Part shown: one piece after another, positions 1 to 9,536 of the stretch
Position numbering within the stretch: position 1 is the stretch's first letter
Layout: each line of letters starts with the position of its first letter
Origin: Giardia muris
Lineage: Eukaryota > Fornicata > Diplomonadida > Hexamitidae
Length of the DNA: 16,093 nucleotides
Assembly (NCBI GenBank): GCA_006247105.1
Contig: VDLU01000028.1
Location: 1 to 16,093, forward strand
Reading direction: 5' to 3'
Translations under genes and position numbers: made by a program
The notes under the pieces: model-generated
What the model was told of the DNA's origin: nothing
Seen by the model: only the letters and a program-made list of their open reading frames with translations
Database searches by the model: none

Positions 1-1088
1 AACTACCCCGATATCGTTGAGCTCCTTCTCCCATACGAACAGGGACTGACCGATTCTAATAGTCACACAGCTCAATGGTATGCGAACAACGGGGATCCAA
101 AGAGAGGAGACTATACCCAAGTCCGAAGGCTCCTCGAGAACGAAGGGACAACTCGCCTCCCTCATCCATCGAACCCTGCTGAAATGCTTGAGCTTCGAGA
201 GTGTGTTGATGAGCTCACCACTGAGAATGAGTCTCTCAGGAAAGACCTCTCTCCTTCAGAATCACATGAGGAATGAAGAATGAGCTATCCCAACTGAATC
301 GGGAAGTCTCCTCTCTCAAACAGCATCGACAATGCCATCGATGAGTCCAAGAAGGATCACGAGCTGAACGAGGCCCTGAACAAGAGAGCACAGGAGGCGA
401 GAAGAGCCTTGCCGAGGCGAGGGAAGAGAACACTTCTCTCAAGAACCAGCTCACTGAGATGGAAAGCACAACACTCAAGCAGGACGACAAGATCTCCCAC
501 CTACGCACAGAGAACGCTTCTCTTCAGGAGCAGCTATCCTCCTCCAAGAAGGCGCAAGAAGAAGCAGAGGAGAGGCTCTCCCAGATGAATCAAGAGATGT
601 CCTCCTCAAAGCCCAGCTCTCCAAGACCAACGAGGAGAAGGACGCCCTCCACAAACAGTTCGAGGACAGGGAACGACGGGACAGGACTCAGATCGATCAG
701 CTAACTGCAGAAGTCTCCTCCTCAACAGCAGCTCGACAATGCCATCGATGAGTCCAAGAGGCATGCGGAGATGAACGAGGACCTTCGAAAGGCCTCTGAC
801 CAGAACCGAGCCCTCATCAACGCCCTCACCACCGAGAAGGCGGCTCTTCAGGAGCAGCTCGCCAAGACCATTGAGGACCTCAAGAGAGCACTTGCAGACC
901 AGAAGGCCCAGAACATCGCTCTCGAGAAGGAGGTTGTCCAACTGAGGACCGAGAGCCATGACATGAAGGACCTTCAGAGACGCCTCGAGGAGGTGGAGGA
1001 GGAGAAGAAGGCCCTCCTCCAGAACCTCGCTGCTGTCGGGGGCAGGCTCACCAACCACCCCCAGGGCCTTGGAACGCCCACTGGATGA
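1..1088 (+). pseudogene. Ankyrin-repeat/coiled-coil protein (Giardia protein 21.1-like), 3' part, broken by frameshifts
   Basis: The gene enters from the left edge, so its start is outside the window. Frame 1 (1-276) encodes an ankyrin-type segment, DIVELLLPYEQGL then HTAQWYANNGD and TQVRRLLENEG, followed by a heptad-rich stretch (ELRECVDELTTENESL). The rest is coiled coil rich in E, K, Q and L, ending at TGA 1086-1088 in the last open segment (771-1088). Protein-like sequence hops frame at about 266-273, 330-333, 398-408, 603-608 and 718-723, so no single frame is open throughout. Ankyrin plus coiled coil is the make-up of Giardia 21.1 proteins, which are thought to be protein-binding scaffolds. 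Nothing catalytic is visible. Whether the shifts are genuine decay or assembly indels cannot be told from sequence alone. The family call is moderately sure; the 21.1 name rests on resemblance only. Confidence 0.6.
304..789 (+). repeat. Internal duplication in the coiled-coil region (about 304-384 and 709-789)
   Basis: Two blocks share GAAGTCTCCTC followed by TCGACAATGCCATCGATGAG and then similar bases encoding an E/N-rich heptad stretch. In the second copy the frame reads QQQLDNAIDESK. In the first copy two bases (GC) are missing just before TCGAC, which causes one of the frameshifts. The offset between copies is about 400 nt, so the coiled coil seems to have grown by duplication. Confidence 0.7.
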
Positions 1089-2933
1089 CCTGCGTCCGGA
1101 GGCAGGGGCAGGAGGTCGGAAGGCCCGGCTGGATGAAGGAGTCCCCGTCGGTCCTCCTATGGGCCTCCGGATCAACGGTCATCGTTCAGTGCCCGGTCTT
1201 CGTCCTTCGATCAAGAGGAGTGAACGGGATCACGGGAGGGACGAGAGGACGACCATGAGCCCCGGTTGATCCAACCCGTCTCCATGAAGGAGGGCCGGCC
1301 TCCTGAATCTGCCTGAGGGCATGGATGGAGAGCAGGGAAGGGCACCAGGTCGTGCATGGCTGTGTGAGCCAATGCCGGCTGCTCACTGCCCCGGACTCGT
1401 GACGGAAGTGGCTGTCCGGAGTTCACGCCCTCCAGCTTGTGGGCCGTGCCACGAACTGGAGCCTGTTCGAGGAGCGTGAGGTGCACGGGTCGACGCCACC
1501 ATGGACAGTATCCTCCTTGGTCGTCCCACAATGCACTGAGAATCATCGGGGATGACAGCATCCACGACGACGGGTCCTCAGACACAGGGAAGACCATCCG
1601 AGTCTAACGGAGTGGGTGTCAGTCGGTTCGTGGAAGGACACGTTCTACCTCCTTCCCGACTGTGGTGGCATCGGGAGGTCCACCATCAGCTGGGGACGTC
1701 GGGGGGACATGGAACCTCTGAGTTCGATCATCGGATGGAGCACGAGTCCTGTCCGACCTTATGGATCCCCTCGCTCTCGAACCCTGAGCCTGATACACCA
1801 GCCACTGGTTCGTCCCCTCCTCGCCCCAACTCGGCCTCCGACTCTGATCGTCCCATTGTCGTCGGATCCCTGCCTCCTTCTGGAACCCTTCTTGAAGCCA
1901 CGAGGACCTCCTTGTCCACCCTTGCACGGATATCGTTCGAGTGGGGCTGTCATCACACGCCCAAGGAGGAGGTCGAGTACGAACGCCCCGAGACCTTTGC
2001 CATTGGGGAGCTCCTCCTGCAGGGACGTGCTCCCGGTCGTCCGTCTGACCCCTTCCCAACACGGACGCCAAGGAGGTCTCCGTTATCTCCACCTCGGACG
2101 ACTCTTCATCCGAGGTCATCCTGTCAGCAACATGCAGGGAATCGGAGGCAGGTCAAGTGGTGGGAGGGCCGGAGCAAGACGGACGTCTTCAGACTGGTAG
2201 GTACGCGTATAGAGTGGCATCCTACCCTTCCCACCTCCTAGACGCCTGCACGTACAGGACCGACCGGACCGTCCCACGAGGGGGCTCGGGGAGGCGTCTC
2301 CCAACCAGGCCTCTGACGTGCCGTGACGACCGGACGTCATCGAGGACCTCCTTGAGATACGACCAGGAGGCCCGGGGACATGGGGATGACCGAAACACGT
2401 GCCTGGAGGCCGCACACAGGGAATGGGCTCACCTCCCTTCCGGCCTTCCCGTCTCGACCCAGAACGGCAGCCCCATCACGAGTGCTTCCGGGGTCTCATA
2501 CTACGACCTCGAGACGTCCGGTCCAACCTGAGGCCTGATAGCACCCACAATGGGCAGGTCTATCCTGTCCAGGCATCCCGACGTATGAACCCAGCTGCTA
2601 CGGTCCCCTCGAGCACATTCACGGACTGCATCTGGCATCACTTAGATCCGAGTCTCCTCACTTCCGGACGATGAGGGCTTCCAGGAGAGAAAGGAAGGAC
2701 ACAGGGGATGGGGAAGGGAGACGGAGAGGAACGAAGTGCCGTGCAGGACCACAACCCCCACCCACGGACCCCCAAGAAGTGGCCCAAAGATGGAGGCCGA
2801 TTTTCGGCTACTATAGGGAAGGCACGACGAGGCCGGACCGGGACGAGAAGACCCACCCGACGACGAGTGTGGATCGTACGACGAGAGGACGGAAGGGCCG
2901 GCCCACAACCGACGGATCGACCGATCGACAGAC
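1089..2933. other. 5' rDNA spacer, upstream of SSU; no secure gene
   Basis: This 1.8 kb separates the ankyrin gene from the SSU and must hold the rRNA promoter and any 5' external transcribed spacer on the plus strand. I cannot place the promoter firmly. The only distinctive short sequence is a TTTTCGGCTACTATAGGG stretch at 2801-2818, about 115 bp before the SSU, which stands out in otherwise GC-rich sequence. No tRNA, 5S gene or tandem repeat was seen. Possible eroded coding sequence inside this region is listed separately. Confidence 0.5.
1540..2531 (+). pseudogene. Possible eroded protein gene, unrecognised
   Basis: Stretches of plausible protein appear successively in different plus-strand frames. 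One reads IIGDDSIHDDGSSDTGK near 1540-1592. Another, in the frame open over 1552-2241, reads EEVEYERPETFAIGELLLQ near 1966-2022. A third frame is open from 2049 to 2531 and includes DAKEVSVISTSDDSSSEV near 2064-2117. This resembles a gene broken by indels, like its neighbours. However, GC-rich DNA gives long chance frames, and I recognise no domain. It could equally be spacer. The call is weak. Confidence 0.25.
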
Positions 2934-4366
2934 CATCCGGTTGATCCTGCCGGAGTACTACGCTACCCCCAAGGACAAAAGCCATGCAAGCGGACACGAG
3001 GTATGAAGTGGCGGACGGCTCGGTACAACGGTACGAGTCTGACCGGGGGTGAAGGCTAGACGGATACCGCTGGCAACCCAGCGCCAAGACGAGTGCTCAA
3101 GAGCGGGGAAGGAAAGCACGCGATGGAGCGAATGCCCGGATGAGGTTCCGAGGTATTACCTAGTCGGTAGAGTAGTGGTCTACGGAGGGGATGATGCCTG
3201 GCGGAGGATCAGGGTTTGACTCCGGAGAACGGGCCTGAGAGACGGCCCGTACATCCAAGGACGGCAGCAGGCGCGGAACTTGCCCAATGCGTGAAGGCGT
3301 GAGGCAGCAACGGGGGATCCCATGAAATGGGAAGACTGGGGGGTAGATGACCCCAGCACAAGTCGAGGGAAAGGTCTGGTGCCAGCAGCCGCGGTAATTC
3401 CAGCTCGGCAGGCGTCGTACGGCGCTGTTGCAGTTAAAACGTCCGGAGTCGAGACGTCCAGCCGGGAGGAAAGAGGAGCGCTTAAGGCGGGAGTGAGTAC
3501 GAGAAAGCCCGGGACGGACATGAAGGTGAATGGGTAAGGGCATGTGTATTGGTGGGGGACGGGTGAAATAGGATGATCCGACCAAGACAGACAAAGGCGT
3601 AGGCACTTGCCAAGACCATATCAGTCGAACCAGGACGAAGCCCGGGGGCGAGAAGGCGATTAGACACCACCGTATTCCCGGGCGTAAACGATGCCACCGA
3701 GAGACTGGCCAGGTCGTCAGGATCGAAGGGAAACCGATCAGGGTACGGGCTCTGGGGGGAGTATGGCCGCAAGGCTGGAACTTGAAGGCATTGACGGAGG
3801 GGTACCACCAGACGTGGAGTCTGCGGCTCAATTTGACTCAACGCGAACACCTTACCAGGCCCAGACGTACGGAGGATCGACGGTTGAGAGGACCTTCGTG
3901 ATCGTACGAGTGGTGGTGCATGGCCGTTCACAGCCCGTGGCTTGAGCCGTCTGCTTGACTGCGACAACGAGCGAGACCCTAACCTGGATGGGACCGCCAA
4001 TGGTGAATTGGAGGAAGGTGGGGCGATAACAGGTCTGTGATGCCCTTAGACGCCCTGGGCTGCACGCGTACTACACTGTGGGGATGAAACCACGTCGAGT
4101 TGTGAAGCTTGATGAGATCAAACCCCCACGTGGTTGGGATCGTGGACTGGAACGTCCTCGTGAACCTGGAATGTCTAGTAGGCGTAGGTCATCAATCTAC
4201 GCCGGATACGTCCCTGCCCCTTGTACACACCGCCCGTCGCTCCTACCGACTGGGTCTTCTGGCGAGCTCCTGGGAGGGATGAACCGAACAGGGACGAACC
4301 GCGAGGCTTGGAGGAAGGAGAAGTCGTAACAAGGTATCCGTAGGTGAACCTGCGGATGGATCCATC
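2934..4366 (+). rRNA. Small-subunit (18S-like) ribosomal RNA, reduced diplomonad type
   Basis: It begins CATCCGGTTGATCCTGCCGG and ends after GTAGGTGAACCTGCGGATGG. Inside are the 530-loop GTGCCAGCAGCCGCGGTAA (3379-3397), GAAGGCATTGACGG (3783-3796), the decoding-site TTGTACACACCGCCCGTCGC (4221-4240) and AAGTCGTAACAAGGTATCCG (4321-4340). The length of about 1.43 kb is far below the usual eukaryotic 1.8 kb and matches Giardia-type SSU, which is about 1.45 kb. No intron or expansion segment is evident. The first and last bases are set by comparison with the conserved ends and may be off by a few nucleotides. Confidence 0.97.
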
Positions 4367-4399
4367 GAGAGGGAAGGTACGAGGATGAAGGCAATGAGA
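4367..4399 (+). other. Internal transcribed spacer 1 (approximate)
   Basis: Only about 30-35 nt lie between the SSU end and the first 5.8S-like sequence. Very short spacers are a known feature of Giardia rDNA. Both borders are estimates. Confidence 0.6.
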
Positions 4400-4530
4400 T
4401 GACGCGACCCGGTGGATGCCTTGGCTCGGGGGACGATGAAGGACGTGGCTGACGACGATACTCGATGTGGTCCAAGCACGTGACATCGATCTTCGAATGG
4501 ATCATCGGGGTGGTGGGGTGATCTACGAAC
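4400..4530 (+). rRNA. 5.8S ribosomal RNA
   Basis: The conserved core is recognisable: GGTGGATGCCTTGGCTCGG (4411-4429) matches the GGATCTCTTGGCTC region, GACGATGAAGGACGTGGCTG (4432-4451) matches CGATGAAGAACGCAGC, and ATCGATCTTCGAATGG (4485-4500) matches the CATCGAATCTTTGAACG region. The position between SSU and LSU is as expected. The 3' end is uncertain by about 15 nt, because the tail pairs with the LSU 5' end and is poorly conserved. Confidence 0.85.
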
Positions 4531-4579
4531 TGGGTTGTTCGAGGGGTTGAACGATGGGGAATGAGATGAGGATCCCCCC
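4531..4579 (+). other. Internal transcribed spacer 2 (approximate)
   Basis: A short spacer of about 50 nt lies between the 5.8S tail and the LSU 5' region and ends near a run of eight C (4573-4580). Borders are inferred from the flanking rRNA homology only. Confidence 0.5.
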
Positions 4580-6303
4580 CCACTCCGATGAAGATGACGG
4601 GTGGAACTTAAGCATATCAGTACGCCCAGGAGAAGACACCAACCGGGATTCCTTGATTAGCGGCGAGCGATCCAGGAGTAGTCCGACCTCGAAGCGATGA
4701 GCGTTGTGAGGACTGGGGGGATGTCCTAAACCCGAAGATGGGTTGAAACCCACACCAAGGAGGGTGCCAGTCCCGTAGGGATGGACACAACCCCAACGAC
4801 GAGTACCTCTGCTTGAGAGTGTAGAGGGAAGAGGAGGTGGTACCCTTCTAAGGCTAAATACCGCCCCGAGACCGATAGAGGACCAAGTAGTGCGAACGAA
4901 AGGTGAGAAGGATGCCGACCCAGGCACGTCAAAAGACCCTGAACCCGGGAGGCGACTCCCGACCTGTCGATGATCGATTGGTCGGGCCCGTCTCGAAACA
5001 CGGACCGAGGAGTTAGGACCGATCGCGAGTCATGTGGCAAAGGGAAGTCAAGACTTCAAGGGGCCCCTTACAAGGGCAGAGCGATCGGTCCTAGACCCGA
5101 AAGGTGGTGATCTACACTTGACCAGGGTGAAGCCAGACGAAAGCCTGGTGGAGGCCCATCCCGGTGCTGACGTGCAAATCGCTCGGTCGAGTTGAGTGTA
5201 GGGGCGAAAGACTCATCGAACCACCTGGTAGCTGGTTACCTCCGAAATGTCTCCCAGGATAGCCGACATCATGAACAGCTGCCCTAGGTAAGGCCACGAT
5301 CGGTGGGAGTAGGGAGGTCACTCCTTATCCACCCCTCGAACCATGAACAAGGGTGGAGCGGGGCCAACTTGTGTGGGCCCCCTCAACAGTGTTGATGTCG
5401 AGTGGGCCTCTCCTGGTAAGCAGGACGGGCAAGACGGGATGAACCGACAGTCGGGGGAAGGTGTGGAAGTGTATGCTCGATCAAACGGTGTCCGTCGATC
5501 GTGACAGCTGGAAGGTGGCCTTAACAGTAGGAAGCCTCTAAGGAGTGTGTAACAACCCACCAGCCGAATCGAGGGGCCCGGAAAATGGAACACGCCGAAG
5601 CATACGATCGGAACCCGACCGAGATGTGTCTCGGGTAGGAGGTCGTCATGATCGAGTCGAAGCCATGGGGTGACACGTGGTGGATCGAGTCATGATTGCT
5701 GATCTCGGTAGTAGTAGCCATTACTCCATCTGGAGGCCTGACGTGGAGATGGGTTCCGTATCCCTGTCGATCAGATACGGGTGACACGATCCTAAGTCCG
5801 ATGGTGTACGCCGTACCATGGGGTCATCCTCACAGGACGATAGGGCTGACCGGTTAACATCCCGGTGGTATGATGGGGTCTTGGTGACATCCTTTCACAA
5901 CGGTACATGAACGAAGCACATGGTGGGAGTCATCCCGTCCTACCCCAGTCCCCCCATGGCCAGTAGTACTTCAGGTCGTGCATGGCCATGATGGATCACA
6001 TGTCCCTTCGGTCATCCATGAAACCCGTTGTGTCCCCCCCCCATCCTGATCGTACCACAACCGCAACAGGACTCCAAGGTGATCAGCCTCTAGGCGGGAG
6101 AGACCATGACTCAGGGAAGTCGGCAAACTAGCTCCGTAACCTCGGGAGAAGGAGTGGCTCTGATCGATCAGAACCGGCACGGACCGAGGGATCCCGACTG
6201 TCTACTAACAACATAGCGTCGTGCCAGTCGTCATGGATGCGTACACGACGTGATTTCTGCCCAGTGCCATGACCGTCACCATGAAGAGGTTCATCCAAGC
6301 CCT

Positions 6304-6355
<52 letters not shown>

Positions 6356-6800
6356 GGGTAATTTCCGACGTGCATGAATGGATCAACGAGGATCCCACTG
6401 TCCCAAGTCATGCCTCCGTGAACCTACAGACCCGGGAACGGGCGGGTGTTGGTCGGCGGGGCAAGAAGACCCTTTTGAGCTTGACTCCAATCCGATCCTG
6501 GGGGATGGGATCATCGGTGCAGCATACAGGGGAGGCCGCTTCCATGAGATACCCTGACGTTGTTCACCATCCCACTCACCGACTTACATCGGCACACGGT
6601 CGGATGGGGAGTTTGGCTGGGGCGGCGCGCCTGCTAGATCACACCGCAGGCGTCCTATGGTAAGCTCAGTGAGGTCGGAAACCTCACGTGGAGCATAAGG
6701 GCATAAGCTTACTTGACTAGTACCCCCTGTCCCGGTACTTGCCGTGAAAGCGTGGCCTAACGATCCTTCAACCGCTCCGGTAATCCGAGCGTGGAGGTGA

Positions 6801-6844
<44 letters not shown>

Positions 6845-6846
6845 CC

Positions 6847-6890
<44 letters not shown>

Positions 6891-6940
6891 CCGTCCGCAT
6901 GCATCGGTGCGGAAGCGTCGGATTGTTCACCCGTCTAAGG

Positions 6941-6984
<44 letters not shown>

Positions 6985-7205
6985 TCCTACCGACCATCTC
7001 CATGCGTCCAGTACGTCGGGTCAGTACGAGAGGAACACCCGTCGCGAGCCTCCGATCTCCCGGTTGTTTGACTTGACAGTGCCGGTCTGTCGCGCTCGGG
7101 GGACTAGCACTGAACGCCTCTAAGTGTCCATCCCACCTACTCGCATGGGTTGAGGGGCTTCCCCTCGATTCGCCCGGGTTGACGACCCTTTTCTCCGACC
7201 TACTG
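4580..7205 (+). rRNA. Large-subunit (28S-like) ribosomal RNA, reduced
   Basis: The 5' region has GGAACTTAAGCATATCAG (4603-4620), the usual LSU start landmark. Further landmarks are AAACTAGCTCCGTAAC (6125-6140), the CTCTTAAGGTAGCCAAATGC core (from about 6328), GCAAGAAGACCCTTTTGAGC (6461-6480), the peptidyl-transferase ACAGGGATAACTGGCTTGT (6814-6832) with CCATAGCGACGTGGCTTTTTG just after it, and the sarcin-ricin loop AGTACGAGAGGAAC (7023-7036). CTGAACGCCTCTAAG (about 7110-7124) marks the last domain. A length of about 2.63 kb matches the very short LSU of Giardia. The 3' end is an estimate (7190-7240), placed where G-rich repeats take over. No intron is seen at the CTCTTAAGGTAGC site, a frequent homing target. 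Confidence 0.95.
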
Positions 7206-7209
7206 TACG

Positions 7210-7610
7210 GCGTGGAGCTTCTTGCGACCGCCTGAGGTTTGGTTCGGGTTGGCATTCCCCCCGAGCCCCCGAGGGTCGAAGACCTGAGGGGGTGAGGGAA
7301 GGGCCGGAACAACCCCCCCGAGGGTCGTGAGACCCGAAGGGGGGGCCGGAAGCGAGGCCCCCCGCCCCGAGGAAGACCTGAAGGGGGGTGAGGGCATCCC
7401 CCGTCATACCAGGGGGGTGGGAAGGGCTCCCCTCCGGTCGTGGGACCAGGGGGGTGAGGGCCCCCGGTCGTAAGGGGGCATCCCCGAGGGGTGAGACTTG
7501 AGGCGCCGAGGGTCATACCAGGGGGGTGAGGGCCCCAAGGGGGGGCGTCCCCCGCCCGGATCGACCTGAAGCGAGATCAGACCCCCGTGGGTCGAAGGCC
7601 CGGGTACGGG
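7210..7610 (+). repeat. G-rich hairpin-repeat zone just 3' of LSU
   Basis: Short degenerate units recur. Hairpin-forming words are GGTC-GAA-GACC (7274-7284), GGGTC-GTGA-GACCC (7322-7335), GGTC-GTGG-GACC (7436-7447) and GGGTC-GAA-GGCCC (7589-7601). CCAGGGGGGTG occurs three times (7409-7419, 7446-7456, 7518-7528). Runs of five to seven G or C are frequent. The location suggests the 3' external spacer, possibly linked to termination or processing, but no function is demonstrated. Confidence 0.6.
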
Positions 7611-8815
7611 GGCCTACAGAAGGATACCAGATTTGGAACGGTTACAGTGGATTTTGGATCCGGACTCGAGATCAAAAGACCGGAGGGGCGAGGGCGGGTC
7701 CGCGGGTCCCTCGAACGGGGGGTCGTACAGGGGTCCCCCGTGGGCCCACGGCCGTCCCCCTGGGCACGGAACGGATCGGGGGTCCATGCCCTGGCCCGGG
7801 AGTCCACATGGGTCCTCACGGGGGCCTTCCCTCCAGGGGTCATTCGAGGTGTCCCCGGGGGTCCCCTGGGTCCATGGGGCCCTTGAAGTCCTTCAAGATG
7901 AACGGGGACGGGGGGCCCGGTCCCTCACGGGGTGGGCCCTCACACGGGGGGGACTCATGGCTCCATCGGGGACTGGGGTCCGACCCCCCCGCCCTCCTTC
8001 GAGGGGGCCGGGTCATCGGACCATGTGGTCATATGGATGGGCCTTCCGGGGGGTCACGGTCCCCTCGGGGGTGGGTCATCGAATGGGATGGGGGACTATC
8101 TTCCCCCCTTCCATAGCCCGTGGGGTCCCCCTCGAGTCCTCCATGAACGGGGTCACATGGGGCCTTCAGAGGGTCTCCTGGGCCCGGGCCGAACAGGGGA
8201 TTCCCGTGGGGTCCGACTCCCCCTTGAATCTCTGGGGGTCTCGAGCGGGGACCCAGATCCACGCCCCACAGGTCCATGGACCTTCATGGGTGGGGGGGTG
8301 GTCCATCATACGGATGGGGGTTCCTTCGGTCGGGGGTCCGTCCGGTCCTCACGGGACAGGATCCAGGGGGCCTTCACGTCCCCTCATACGGGCCACATGG
8401 ACCGGGTCATCAGGGGGATCCGGGTCATCATATGGGGCCCGGGCCTCATATCCATGGACGGGGACTCCCCCACGGGGCGGGCCCCCTTCATCGATCGGGT
8501 CCCTCACGGATCCTTCAGAGGGTGAAGATCGGACACGGGCTATCATGGGACTTTCAGGCCCCCACGGGTCATCGGACGGACGATCGAACGGGCCCCCGAG
8601 GGCACGAGTAGAGGTAGTGGGTCCATGGGGCCCGGGACGACGCTCATCATTCCAGACGGGAGGGAACCCTTCCCGCTTTCTCCTTCATTCAAGTTTAGGA
8701 CCGGAGGGGCGCCGAAGCGACGGGCCCCCTCAGAGGGGGACCGAAGGGGCGGCCCGAAGGGCGAGGCCACTGTGGGCACCGGCCACTGACTGGGCGTGTC
8801 TGCGTCCCCGGGCGG
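7611..8815. other. GC-rich non-coding spacer
   Basis: This 1.2 kb consists of G- and C-runs mixed with words such as TCCATGGGGCCC (7870 and 8621), CCTTCAGAGGG and GGTCATC. All six frames have long stop-free stretches because A+T is low. None shows a recognisable domain, and translations are dominated by G, P, R and S. A 476-residue frame at 7633-9063 runs straight into the pyrimidine ladder and the C-rich tract, which argues against a real gene. I see no RNA gene here. Confidence 0.55.
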
Positions 8816-8970
8816 CCCGCGTCTCCGTGTCCCTCGCATCTCTCGCATCTCCCGCGTCTCTCATCACCTCTCATCACTTATTATCGTCCCTTATCGTGTC
8901 TCGTGTCCCTTATCGTCTCTTATCATCTCTTATCGTCCCCCGTCATCTCTCATCGCTCTCATCGCGTCCC
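8816..8970 (+). repeat. Degenerate pyrimidine ladder (TCTCATC/TTATCGTC units)
   Basis: The plus strand is almost all pyrimidine with regularly spaced A or G: words of the form TCTC-GCATC, TCTC-ATCAC, CTTATCGTC and CTCATCGC repeat about every 8-12 nt. It lies about 1.6 kb downstream of the LSU and before a C-rich tract. Such polypurine/polypyrimidine ladders can arise by replication slippage. A regulatory role, as in rDNA spacer repeats, is only a possibility. Confidence 0.65.
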
Positions 8971-9229
8971 CAGCCCCCCCACTCCTCTCGTGGATCCCCC
9001 TGGCCCCTCTCATGGATCCTCATGGATCCTCATGCCCCCTCATGCCCCCCCATGCCCCCCTGACTCCTCTTGAATCACCTCGTGGCCCCCCCTCTCAGGC
9101 CTCCCCCCTTCCTCCCTCAGCCCTCCCCACGCCTGCACACACTCCCCCCCATCCCTCTACCACGTCGGGGAGCCCTCTCCCACATCCGTCTGACTCGTCC
9201 CCCCAACCCCCAGGTCTCCAGATCCTCCT
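8971..9229. other. C-rich spacer tract
   Basis: The plus strand is dominated by C-runs joined by short T/A words (CTCATGGATCCTCATG, CATGCCCCCC). Part looks like small tandem duplications around 9010-9055. No gene is supported. Confidence 0.5.
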
Positions 9230-9255
9230 GGATTAATATTTACTAATGAAAATCC
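9230..9255. promoter_or_regulatory. Isolated AT-rich island, possible promoter or origin element
   Basis: Twenty-six bases with only seven G/C stand in sequence that is otherwise strongly GC-rich. The core reads TTAATATTTACTAATGAAAA and is bracketed by GGATT (9230-9234) and its inverted copy AATCC (9251-9255). Giardia initiator elements are short AT-rich tracts, so this could start a transcript on either strand. It could also be an origin or unwinding element. No gene starts clearly next to it. Confidence 0.35.
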
Positions 9256-9536
9256 AGGGGAATCCCGGACAATAGAGGGTTCGATCCATCATCTCGTCCC
9301 ATGGGACTCCCGTCCCCCCTGCACCCTTACGACGGTGTTACGTGACTGTGCACGCAGTGGGAGGGCCGTGGGGGTCGTGGGGATGGCAGGGGAGTTGGAT
9401 GGGGTCATCCTTGGGGACGGGTCGAGAGGGATGGAGGGGCCACCTAAGGGCCTTGTGGGGGCCTATGAGCGATCTTTGGGGGGTCGGGGATCTTTGTACA
9501 GAGATGCCGTCACATCACCTCCAAGCCTCCCTGGGG
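9256..9536. other. Spacer without recognisable features
   Basis: Mixed GC-rich sequence lies between the AT island and the end of the minus-strand gene relic. The plus strand has G-rich stretches (GTGGGGGTCGTGGGGATGG). I saw no supported gene, RNA or repeat. Confidence 0.4.

Noticed and set aside
6320..6360. Intron or homing-endonuclease insertion at the LSU CTCTTAAGGTAGC site
   Set aside because: The conserved sequence runs through without interruption.
7633..9063. 476-codon plus-strand open frame
   Set aside because: It spans three very different spacer compositions, including the pyrimidine ladder, has no domain, and overlaps equally long frames on the same strand. Low A+T explains the lack of stops.
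9281..9300. tRNA B-box-like GGGTTCGATCC
   Set aside because: The bases around it cannot form a T-stem (GAGGG against CATCA), and no A-box or acceptor stem is present at the right distance.
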